DNA of 64,000 nucleotides from Leptodactylus fallax (Eukaryota > Chordata > Amphibia > Anura > Leptodactylidae): positions 15,001 to 79,000 of the forward strand of contig CAMRHE010000656.1 of NCBI GenBank assembly GCA_947044405.1. Reading direction: 5' to 3'. The notes beneath the pieces were generated by a model. It was not told the DNA's origin and made no database searches. It saw nothing but the letters and a program-made list of their open reading frames with translations. Below are positions 55,118 through 64,000 of the stretch, in pieces. Each line of letters opens with the position of its first letter. Within the stretch, counting starts at the first letter, position 1. The translations under genes were made by a program, and so were the position numbers.

Positions 55118-56235
55118 TAAGAGGGGCGTTCATTAAAGATTTCACCCGACCAACTTCCTGTGGACTGAGAGCAATGAAACTTGGCACAGTTATTAGTCCT
55201 TCTCTACATAGGTGCCACCTAGGGACACACACTTCTCCCATCACTTTAAACAACTGTAAACACCTTGCTTGTAGAAGTCAACAGGTTACTCCAAAAGTCA
55301 TGCTGTGACTTCATAAATCAGAGTCTCATCATCTGGAAAATACTTGCTCTTCAAAAATAACTTAATTGTTGAAAAGAGGTGGAAGTCTGATGGTGCGACG
55401 TCAGGTGAATAAGGGGGATGCGGTATAATTTCAAAGTCACAGGAGCATGCTTCCATTTGGGCAACATGTGAGTTGTGAACTGGTGCATTGTCTTGCAGAA
55501 GGTAACCTTTGGTAAGCATGCCACGTCTCTTGGTTTTGATGGCCTCCCGTAATTTCCACAGCAGTGAATCCCAGTGATCATGGTACCCTTTAATAGGAAA
55601 TCCATCAATACTACTCCGTGCTGGTCTCAAAATACTGTGAGCATGACCTTGCCTGCCAAGGGTTGGGCACGTGCCTTCTTTGGAGGCAGTGAGTCATGAT
55701 GCTTCCATTGCATAGACTGTACTTTAGTCTCAGGATCATAGTGATGGACCCAGCTTTCATCCTGTGTGATCAGTCTGTTGAAAAAGTCCTCCTGGTTTCC
55801 ATGGCACATCGTCAATACAGCCTAAGAGCATTTGACTCGTTCCTGATTCCGGAAAGGTGTGAGCAGCTGGGGAACCCAGCAAGGAGATACCTTATGCATG
55901 TGAAGATGGTGTTGGATGATTTTTTTCCATGGACCCCACACTAATCTTGAAATTTTGGGCTAGGTGGTGAATGGTTACTCGTCGATTTTCAAAAATGGCG
56001 ACCTCCACTTGCTGGATGGTGTGTTCACCAATAGCAGAGTGGGGTCGCCCTGGAATTGGAGCTGTTTCCACCAAAGTCCAACCACATTTGAATTGACGAT
56101 GCCAGTTCTTGACTACATCATATGATGGGGAATCATCACCATAAACCTCTTTCATCTCATCGAACATCTCCTTTGGTGTACGGCCTTTGAAGTAAAGGAA
56201 CTTGATGACTGCTCTGTATTGCACATGGACTCATA
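55118..56235 (-). pseudogene. Mariner (DD34D) transposase relic
   Basis: Three minus-strand blocks in shifted frames follow the mariner layout. The N-terminal DNA-binding region (56224-55900) contains RAVIKFLYFKGRTPKEMFDEM and PIPGRPHSAIGEH. The first catalytic region (near 55765) has ITQDESWVHHYDPETK. The second and third (55490-55370) have LLQDNAPVHNSH and PPYSPDVAPSDFHLF, with 34 residues between the two aspartates. A frameshift after the SMEKNH region and another between the later blocks inactivate it. The right (5') terminus was not found. Confidence 0.85.
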
Positions 56236-58251
56236 GTAGTGCATGCCTTAATTCATATGACCGTATTGAGGAGGACATGTACTGCAGCCTCCCATTTTGT
56301 CTTTTTCATGAACATATGGACTGAAAAAACATATGATATTGTCCATTTACTGCAGATGCAGTTTGGAGAATTTGTCATATATCCATGTAAATGCTTCTTA
56401 AGACTGTTGTATTTTCAAAATGAAGCCTGTAGTTGGAGATATTTATGAAAGGGTTTCCCAGATACCAACGTAAGTTGGCTCAGACATTTATGGCATATGC
56501 TGTGGATATCTGAAGCGTGAGTACTCATTTAAGCAGAATCTGGCACTTAGATTTGCCACACTAAACCACCTCCACCATGCCGGATTAAAAGTGAGTTTTA
56601 TGCACTGTGCCTTTTTAGAATGTTTATTAACAAGCATGTGTGTAATGCTGTGAAAGACGCTAATAAAGTATTGGAGGCAATTTAGCGTGGCCAATTCACG
56701 CAACAGGATCCCCTGAAAATATTTAAGACTAGCTACCTGCAGATAATACTGACTGTTGTATATTCAACTTAAAGAGGCTTTACGAGATCAAGAGAAATCC
56801 AGCTGAAGATAGAGAAATGCATAAATTAATTTAAAAAAAAATTATATTGTAGTAATAATAAGAGGCTATACAGTAGGCTTCTGAACTCCATCTAGTGGTG
56901 GAGAGCTCTATATCAGAAAACTTAAGCTCTGACCATAATATACAAATTAAAAAATTGACCAATACAGAATCTTGGACTTAGAAACAACATGATGAATTCA
57001 TTGTAAAAAAAAAATTATAAAAAGATTGAGAATAACTTTAAAAGGTTATTCCCACCTTCAACATTTATCTCGTCCACAGGCTATGCCCTAAATGTGAGAA
57101 TGTCGCAGATATGAGAATGCAGTTCCTTACTGAGCTGAAGATGACAAGGTATATGCTATTTCTTCTCATTTTAAGTTTGTGAAAAATTAGAAGTTCAGCT
57201 AATTTGTCAGATATGTGAGTGATGATGAAGGTTAATTTAGGAAACATTGCTGTTCTAGATGGTGAATGGCCCTTGAGGACTGTCAACAAAATATTCCACA
57301 AATCTATGTCAGGTAATGAGGACGATGACATGACAAATCTGTAACTTCAAAGTATTCGGAAAGAAGAGATGTTTTGTATTACAATATCATGATATTTAAA
57401 GGGCACTCATCACATTTCTCTTTTTTCACTCTAAACGCTCTTATTTACAATGTTCAAAATCAGAAAGGATAAATCTAGCTAAGTGTGATCATCCCATCTG
57501 TAAGGCTCTTCAGACACAGGCAGCAGCCCTCCCCTCTTCATATACATTCCCACAGATCCACAGTGTTCAGTTTACAGAGGACTGTGCAGACTGGATTCGA
57601 TTGCAGCAAACACTCAACCATGAAACATATTAGGTCCATACTGGTTTTAAGTCTGAGAATGGAAACAGGAATGGGGCACATTAATAAAGGGCCTGACAGG
57701 CGCAAGCACATCTTATTTATCAAGTGGCTCCAGCCTCTTCATAAATCAGGTGCCCAACCGTGCGACTGAATGGAAATATATGCCAGTCATCAACTGGCAT
57801 AGATTTCCTGTATAATTCAATTTTTACCAGAAAACTGGTGTGATTTATAAAAAATATGTTGGGCCAAGGTGTCCCTGGCCTGCCCTGTTCCACTCACATT
57901 TGGTGGGAGAGAAACAGAACTGAGGATTTGTCTCTTTTTTGGTGCAAGAAAGTGCCTCGCACCAAAGATGCACTACATTATCACCCATCTACTCCAGTTT
58001 TCCCCTATTCACTGACAGTAAGCAGAAATCTTGACAATAGTAAAAAACTGAAATACAAAGTCTGTAAGAATGGTACAGAACATTTCCTTATACAATAATT
58101 GAAAAAGGCTAAGGCTTCACATCCATTTTTCGTCACAATGGTTGTGCTAAAAATTGGAAGGTATCGATGAAATTAAATTACCAGAAGTAGCGATTTTGTT
58201 GCATGAAATTTGCTGTGCCTTTAAGTGATTTGTGGCGTGTACAGAGGAATG
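56236..58251. other. Spacer without recognised genes
   Basis: It includes short dispersed-repeat phrases (AAAAGGTTATTCCCACCTTC near 57041, AAAGGGCACTCATCACATTT near 57399) typical of MITE ends. Open frames here (for example 57485-57769) have no recognisable motifs. Confidence 0.45.
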
Positions 58252-58620
58252 TGCTATTAAAGGGGTTACTCAGCTAATTAAAAATATATTTAACAAGGCA
58301 CATAATAGGAGCCCTAACATAAAAGAATAAAACTAACTCTCACTGATCCCCACACTGGATGCCAATCAGGTCTCCACTAGTCTTTTGTATCATGGTCTTT
58401 TGTATACAACCAGGAAATTCCTGGAGATGCCCTCTCCTCCAATAGCTGGTTGAAGCGATTCACCACTGTTGCCGATGACTGACTGAGATGGCATTTCTGG
58501 ACAGAGCTCAGTTGGCACCCCTTTAGATTTAGAACAAGACCACTGCAATAATTGGTGAGGGTAAGTATAACTTTTTGTACGTTAGGCCCCCTATTATATG
58601 CCCTATTAATTATATTTTTA
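58252..58620. mobile_element. Fold-back MITE
   Basis: AATTAAAAATATATTTAACA with CACATAATAGGAGCC on the left is mirrored on the right by GGCCCCCTATTATATGCCC and AATTATATTTTTAAG. The middle is GC-richer. Non-coding. Confidence 0.5.
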
Positions 58621-59239
58621 AGTAACTAGAAAAAGCTTGTAACATTTGTCTAATGGGTTGTTCTCAATGCCCCCTATAACCATACATGGAGGTTTTGTCT
58701 CTGTAGGGTTCCCCCTCATGTGACACACAGTACTCCCAGAACTATGGATTACATAGTAGTTCTGAAAAGTCTGCTGCACAGAATTGCTGAGTAGTGTCAC
58801 CTATGGGAATAGCATAGTATAGGTGTCAGCATAAATGTTGTGAATTTCCTAACAGCACAATGGTGGATGCCTTCAGTTTCACCATTATCTTCTGTCAAAA
58901 TTGGAGGAGGGGTTGTGATATTTTAGAAAAGGCGGGAAAGTGTAGATTTTTAAGGGTAAGGGATTATAATGTAATTGGGAGTGCATCAGAAGGGGAATTC
59001 TTCAAGATTTTGCTATCGTACATCTTGAATTATCAGAACATTTAGACATATGAGCACATATATTATACTATTTTACGTGAAATTGTGGCAAAATCAGTAC
59101 AGCTGAATGTTTGTTTTGCTATACAAGCGACATTCGCAGTCAACTGGGGAGACAGTATTAGGGTAACTCAACAGACCAGCTGAAGAGAAAAGAAACTCAC
59201 AGTTCTCAGTGAAATGAAATGACTGATCCTATCTTGTAA
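58621..59239. other. Spacer
   Basis: No recognised feature. Small open frames on either strand lack motifs. Confidence 0.45.
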
Positions 59240-59630
59240 AGTAATGGTATATCTCAAAGATATTATATGACTTTATGATAGGTGGGACTCCCATAGGTTG
59301 TACTCTCACCAAAAATTAAATGGCTTACAATATTGATTGGGGGTTGTGGCCCTTCACAGTCTTTGACCACACAGCAGTACACTGCTGAATCACTATGCAT
59401 GGGAACTGCAACATGGCTCCATTCATGTCATTGAGGTGATCTGCAGTTACCTGCACAGCCAGGTAGTGGGAAAACCAGTGAAAGGCCAGTTGTGCTAAAT
59501 CAGCCCTCTGGCTCTGAATCTTAGGATCAGTCAGGGTGCCAGAGGTAGGGTCCCCACCAATCATAAAGGGATGGCATATTCTACAGATATGTTATCACTT
59601 TATGAGCTACTCCTTTAATGGGTTGTCTAA
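59240..59630. repeat. Degenerate fold-back repeat
   Basis: GGTATATCTCAAAGATATTA...GACTTTATGATAGG at the left is imperfectly inverted at the right (CCAATCATAAAGGGATGGCA...ATATGTTATCACTTTATGAG). Old and non-coding. Confidence 0.4.
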
Positions 59631-60110
59631 GTAATACAGAGAAGTGTTGTTTCCACCTGAGAGAATTTTTGGAGCCAGTCTCTGCTTAGACTTATTGTTG
59701 AAGATCCCAATATGGGTGCCCCTCCCTCTATTAACTCAAGTTTCCTAATATGGTATTAAAAATGTTCTAAATGCCACAGATTATCAAAAGTAGGGTCATT
59801 TAAGAAAAGGGTTAATTATATCAAGAAAAATGCAAACAAATCGGGAATGAAAAACTATGTATAAATATATATCAAAGGTCAGTACTGAGATCTCTCTCAT
59901 GATTTATTCATACTCTGTATGTATAACAAGGGGGTATCCTCTATGTCTGATGGAAAGGTTTCTACAACATACGGACTCCACAAGGATATAAATCATACGT
60001 GTTGGATATACAACAGACAATTTTACACCCTTGGAGAGGTCTGTCTCTTTGTGAAAGAAAGACACAGACCTTACAGTCTCCAAGTGTGTGTCATCAACAA
60101 CATGGATTTA
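59631..60110. other. Spacer with a long hairpin near its end
   Basis: 60024-60090 can form a hairpin (CACCCTTGGAGAGGTCTGT against ACAGACC...TCTCCAAGTGTG). No protein gene is recognised. Confidence 0.4.
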
Positions 60111-60316
60111 GGCTGAGGCCCCACTTTGCCAAAAAGCTGCTATTTTGAGATTTTGCTGCATTTTTTGAGCCAAAGCCAGGAGTGGATTTAGCAGAAGGGA
60201 AAAGTATAACTGCTTCCTTTATATTTCCCATTACGTTTCAAGCCACTCCTGCCTTGGGCTCTAAAAACACAGAAAAATCTGCAACAAAAAGCAGCTTTTC
60301 TGCAACGTGAGGTTTC
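60111..60316. mobile_element. MITE of the 'gaggccccac' family
   Basis: It begins GGCTGAGGCCCCACTTTGCC and ends, inverted, with GCTTTTCTGCAACGTGAGG. The arms match 3661-3880. Confidence 0.6.
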
Positions 60317-60324
60317 CTTCTATA

Positions 60325-60640
60325 GATGCCTATTCCCTATCCACAGGGTAGGGGATATGTGCCTGATAGCTGGGTGTTTGACTACAGGAACTACAAGTTC
60401 TCCTAAATACTACTTCTGAATAGAGTGCCTATGTGATCACCACTTCAGTCACTTCTATGGGACTGTCAGAGATTGTAGTACAATGAAAATAAATGGAGTA
60501 GCGGCCACACATGCACACAACTGCTCCATTTACGTAGAGTATTCAGGGGAACTTTTGGATCCCCATTTTTGTGAAAGTCAGAGGTCCCAGCAATCAAAAA
60601 ATTGTCATTAATGGGAAACTCATTGATGTAGCTAGTTTTT
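60325..60640. repeat. Degenerate dispersed repeat
   Basis: The phrases CCCTATCCACAGGGTAGGGG, GATAGCTGGG and AGAGGTCCCAGCAATCAAAA are the inverted ends of a MITE type I associate with frog genomes. Class not determined. Confidence 0.4.
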
Positions 60641-61559
60641 TTTTTTTTACATACAGGGCCATCTGCCAGTCAGGAAAAATGTACGCCTTGCAACAGGCAC
60701 TACTGCAGTACGATTGTCCCTTATTTGGGTTGCGGGATTTAGGCTAGGGCTGCACAGCAACTTTGGCCATAACTCCAGCCACTCAACCAAAGAAATGCGG
60801 GTCGCCCTGCGACTCCATCACTAATGCTACTGAATGGAGTTGCAATGTTCGACCTGAAGTTGTAGTTGCTGCATAACAGTGGTTCACAATGCGTCTCCAT
60901 TCACTAACCTTAGTGAAGAAGTTGCAGGGCAACCCAGCGATCCGTGGTTGCATGACTGGAGTCATGGCCAAAGTCGCTGTGTAGTCCTAGTCTTAATATA
61001 GAATTTTTTTCCCCTAAAATAAAGAAAATTGCCTTGTATCTATGGTGTTTTTGCCTTCCTGTGGATCAACACAGCAGGATGGCAGTCTGAACTGGACAGA
61101 AACCATATATATTACATTTATATGAATGAAATCTAATAGTGGCCACAGTAGGATCTGTAAGCTTTTTGGCCTAAAGGAACTGGTGTCCATTTGATGGCCT
61201 TTATGCTTTATTATAGTCTAGTTATTGGTTCGGACAGCAATGATTGCTTTTACCAGAAGAATTATTACTGTACTAGTCTACGGTTTCTGGGTCTGCAGTA
61301 AGTCACTAAATGTGTAAAGCTGTCACATCATGTGTGAATGAAGAGAATACAAATCAGAAAAAAAATTTATAACAAAAAATTCCAAAAATGTAATGATCAT
61401 CTCTGAGGATTTAGAGAAGTATGAGTATCCAAAGATCAGTCAGCTGCAGTTACTCATCTCTGTAGTGCTCTGCCCCATAGACAAGGCTTCCCTATGAGTT
61501 TAGGCAGAACATCACTCAGGTTCCTCTCATTACAGGGACTACTTTTTCTGTACGGAGCA
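60641..61559. other. Spacer
   Basis: No gene recognised. CpG density rises only after 61550. Confidence 0.45.
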
Positions 61560-62050
61560 CGGCTACACACTGACGTTCGTGACGTGATCGCAACACACCC
61601 AACGGCAAGCGTTGGGCGCATCACCGAGATCCCGTTTATAGTCTATAGGCGGAAGAATCTCTATTCCCAGAATGTGGATCCGGAGTAGGTGAAGGATGCA
61701 GCTGGGAATGTTGTGTGGTGGCGGCGGTGGCTCTCGGACTTGGTGATGTGTGTGCGGTGAGTATGGCAATGCCGGATGCTCTTCCTCCCGCTACTCACCT
61801 GTCTTGTGCTCGGTGCCCCATAGTTGTACGTTACCTGAGGGCCATAGGCGTTCATGAGCGGAGTGTGTGAGATGTCAGGCCCCGCCCCCGCCTGCTGCAG
61901 AGACAAGGCCCGGGTGTCAGGAGCGGTGTGCCTGCTCTGCCCATGTCACTGTGTGAGGAGCATCCTTCTGCCGGAGCATCACCGGAGGCATGGCTGCCAG
62001 CCCTGACACTGACAGAGCCCACAAGTGCACACCCCCAGCGGGGCTCTGTA
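61560..62050. promoter_or_regulatory. CpG-rich promoter-like island
   Basis: CpG is concentrated here in an otherwise CpG-poor background. CRE-like TGACGTTC (61571-61578) and TGACGTGA (61580-61587) lie near a ZNF143-like TCCCAGAATG (61665-61674). On the minus strand a GC box GGGGGCGGGGCC lies at about 61879-61890. Good splice donors occur on both strands: GCG|GTGAGTATG on + (after 61756) and CAG|GTGAGT on - (after 61799). Together these suggest a promoter, perhaps bidirectional. The gene is not identified. Confidence 0.5.
61799..61855 (-). CDS. Possible first coding exon of an unidentified gene
   Basis: An ATG at 61853-61855 (minus) opens 19 codons, MNAYGPQVTYNYGAPSTRQ, ending exactly at a consensus donor CAG|GTGAGT in phase 0. 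A GC box lies about 25 bp upstream of the ATG, so the 5' UTR would be very short, or the exon may begin further upstream. I do not recognise the peptide and see no downstream exon in this window. An internal CAG|GTAACG is an alternative donor. Treat as tentative. Confidence 0.25.
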
Positions 62051-62054
62051 TACA

Positions 62055-62801
62055 GCCCTCGTCCTATATGTATTATAGTTATATGTGTATGCTACAAGTC
62101 CATTAACTGTACTATGTATGTATATACCCACCTTCTTTATATAATAGTAATATATGTATGCTGCAAGTTCATCAACTGTTCAATGTATGTATATACCCGC
62201 CTTTTATATAAGGAATTCTATTTGTATTATACAACTCCTCCAATTGTACTCTGTATTTATATGACCCTATTTTATATTTATAATAGATATATATATATGC
62301 TACAATTTCCCTGACTGTACTATGCATCTATATACCCCACTTCATATATGTATGCTACAACTCCCCTAATTGCACTGATGATGTACATATCACACTTCCT
62401 ATATATACTAGTTATATACCAGTATGTATGCTTCATTTCTAATCTGTATTGTGTATCTCTAAAAATAGTTCTATTGAGTATACATATAAATAGTTATGTA
62501 TGCTACAACTCATCCAACTGTGCTGGATATCTATGTACTATGCCTCCTGTATATAATAGTTATATATCTATGCTATAATTCCCACAACTGTACTGGATAT
62601 GTACATACCACATCTTTTATGTAAAATAGTTCATATAGGCATGCTACACCCCCAACAACTGTACTCTCAATCTATTCCTTCCATATGTATCATAGTTATA
62701 TATCTATGCAGCAACTACCCCAACTTTACACCATTGATGTAAATTGCTGTATATGTTTGCTATGACTGCACTCTCCATGTGTATACCCCCTCTCCTATAG
62801 G

Positions 62802-62851
<50 letters not shown>

Positions 62852-62988
62852 CACCAATATAGATAACAGGCTTTTTTTTTAGAACTTCCCTAAGTGTACA
62901 ATGAAGCTATATACCAAACCTCAAGTTATATGTATTCTACAACTCCTCACACTGTGCTGTGTATCTATATATAATAGTTATATATGTA
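62055..62988. repeat. Degenerate AT-rich tandem repeat, about 75-80-bp period
   Basis: A recurring pattern TATATGTATGCTACAACTCC...AACTGTACTNTGTATCTATA...CACTTCATATATAATAG can be followed about ten times. It is interrupted by (TA)n and by the Tc1 copy at 62989. Open frames such as 61928-62314 are products of this repeat. Confidence 0.65.
62806..62848. repeat. (TA)n microsatellite
   Basis: An almost uninterrupted run of TA dinucleotides inside the tandem repeat. Confidence 0.9.
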
Positions 62989-64000
62989 CAGTCATGGCCA
63001 AAAGTTTTGAGAATGATACAAATATTAATTTTTACAAAGTCTACTGCTTCAGTTTTTCTAATGGCAATTTGCATATACTCCAGAATGTTATAAAGAGTGA
63101 TCAGCTTAACAGCAATTACTTGCAAAGTCAATGTTTGCCTAGAAAATGAACTTTATCCCCCAAAACACATTTCAACATCATTGCAGCCCTGCCTTAAAAG
63201 GACCACCTAACATCGTTTCAGTGATTGCTCCATTAACACAGGTGTGGGTGTTGATGAGGACAGGGCTGGAGATCAATCTGTCATGATTAAGTAAGAATGA
63301 CACCACTGGACACTTTAAAAGGAGGCTGGTGCTTGCCATCATTGTTTCTCTTCTGTTAACCATGGTTATCTCTAAAGAAACACGTGCAGTCATCATTGCA
63401 CTGCACAAAAATGGCCTAACTGGGAAGAGTATTGCAGCTAGAAAGATTGCACCTCAGTCAACAATCTATCGCATCATCAAGAACTTCAAGGAGAGAGGTT
63501 CCATTGGTGCCAAAAAGGCTCCAGGGCGCCCGAGAAAGACCAGCAAGTGGCAGGACCGTCTCTTAAAAGTGTTTCAGCTGCGGGATCGGGCTACCAGCAG
63601 TGCAGAGCTTGCTGAGGAATGGCAGCAGGCAGGTGTGAGTGCATCTGCACGCACTGTGAGGCGGAGACTCTTGGAGCAAGGCCTGGTCTCAAGGAGGGCA
63701 GCAAAGAAGCCACTTCTCTCCAGAAAAAACATCAGGGACAGACTGATATTCTGCAAAAGGTACAGGGAGTGGACTGCTGAGGACTGGGGTAAAGTCATTT
63801 TCTCTGATGAATCCCCTTTTCGATTGTTTGGAACATCTGGAAAACAGCTTATTCGGAGAAGAAGAGGTGAGCGCTACCACCAGTCTTGTCTCATGCCAAC
63901 TGTAAAGCATCCTGAAACCATTCATGTGTGGGGTTGTTTCTCAGCCAAGGGAATCGGCTCTCTCACAGTCTTGCCTAAAAACACAGCCATGAATAAAGAA
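62989..64000 (+). mobile_element. Second copy of the DD35E Tc1-like transposon, cut by window end
   Basis: It starts CAGTCATGGCCAAAAGTTTT next to TA (62987-62988) and is nearly identical to 43355 onward. The right part lies outside the window. Confidence 0.93.
63362..64000 (+). CDS. Tc1-like transposase, 5' part (213 codons in window)
   Basis: Same start context AACCATGG as the copy at 43729. Open through the DNA-binding region, with GSIGAKKAPGRPRK where the other copy has KNAPGRPRK, and through the first catalytic Asp in IFSDESPFRLFG. It keeps the Arg that is Pro in the 43.7-kb copy. The second Asp and the Glu lie beyond the window, so intactness cannot be judged. Confidence 0.9.
   Translation, partial: MVISKETRAVIIALHKNGLTGKSIAARKIAPQSTIYRIIKNFKERGSIGAKKAPGRPRKTSKWQDRLLKVFQLRDRATSSAELAEEWQQAGVSASARTVRRRLLEQGLVSRRAAKKPLLSRKNIRDRLIFCKRYREWTAEDWGKVIFSDESPFRLFGTSGKQLIRRRRGERYHQSCLMPTVKHPETIHVWGCFSAKGIGSLTVLPKNTAMNKE

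Noticed and set aside
61928..62314. 128-codon plus-strand frame
   Set aside because: It begins in the CpG island but most of it is translated tandem repeat. There is no recognisable domain.

Overview
The window looks like nuclear DNA from an anuran amphibian. The evidence is eukaryotic pol III tRNA genes with internal A and B boxes, DIRS-type tyrosine-recombinase retrotransposons, L1-clade LINEs, Tc1, mariner, hAT, PIF/Harbinger-like and TTAA-target DNA transposons, many fold-back MITEs, and one intronless olfactory receptor gene. The species is not determined. I recognise no prokaryotic operon, CRISPR array or rRNA gene.

Positions 1-40.8 kb hold a decayed tandem array. Its units carry tRNA-Leu(CAG) on +, tRNA-Phe(GAA) on -, tRNA-Arg on + and tRNA-Phe(GAA) on -, in three copies at 11.8-13.1, 28.5-29.9 and 38.6-40.1 kb, with an extra Leu at 13.5 kb and a dead Phe at 40.7 kb. 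Spacers contain the same MITEs in the same order, including a roughly 400-bp fold-back between Leu and Phe in every unit. Large elements push the units apart: a DIRS element (4.3-9.6 kb, +), a degraded L1 (14.5-20.1 kb, -) with a 683-bp LTR-like insert, an apparently intact full-length L1 (20.7-27.4 kb, +), and a second DIRS element (30.7-36.0 kb, -). Each insertion has an empty counterpart in a neighbouring unit, so its boundaries can be read directly and it postdates the unit duplication. The Arg anticodon is CCT in unit 1 and TCT in units 2 and 3.

From 40.8 to 47.3 kb there is a Tc1 relic, an intact olfactory receptor gene on the minus strand (41,986-42,912), a Tc1-like transposon with intact termini and an open 338-residue transposase of DD35E spacing, and a hAT element with a perfect 8-bp target duplication. 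From 47.7 to 52.5 kb lies a gypsy-like gag relic interrupted by a 2.4-kb hAT-like element rich in palindromes, then an isolated degenerate tRNA-Phe.

The last 12 kb contain a broken mariner (55.1-56.2 kb), several MITEs, a CpG-rich promoter-like island with splice donors on both strands (61.6-62.05 kb), an AT-rich degenerate tandem repeat with a (TA)n tract, and a second copy of the DD35E Tc1 element that runs off the window.

Likely host functions are the better-preserved tRNA genes, the olfactory receptor, and possibly a gene starting at the CpG island. Almost everything else is mobile DNA. The elements with intact coding capacity are the L1 at 20.7 kb and the Tc1 copies.
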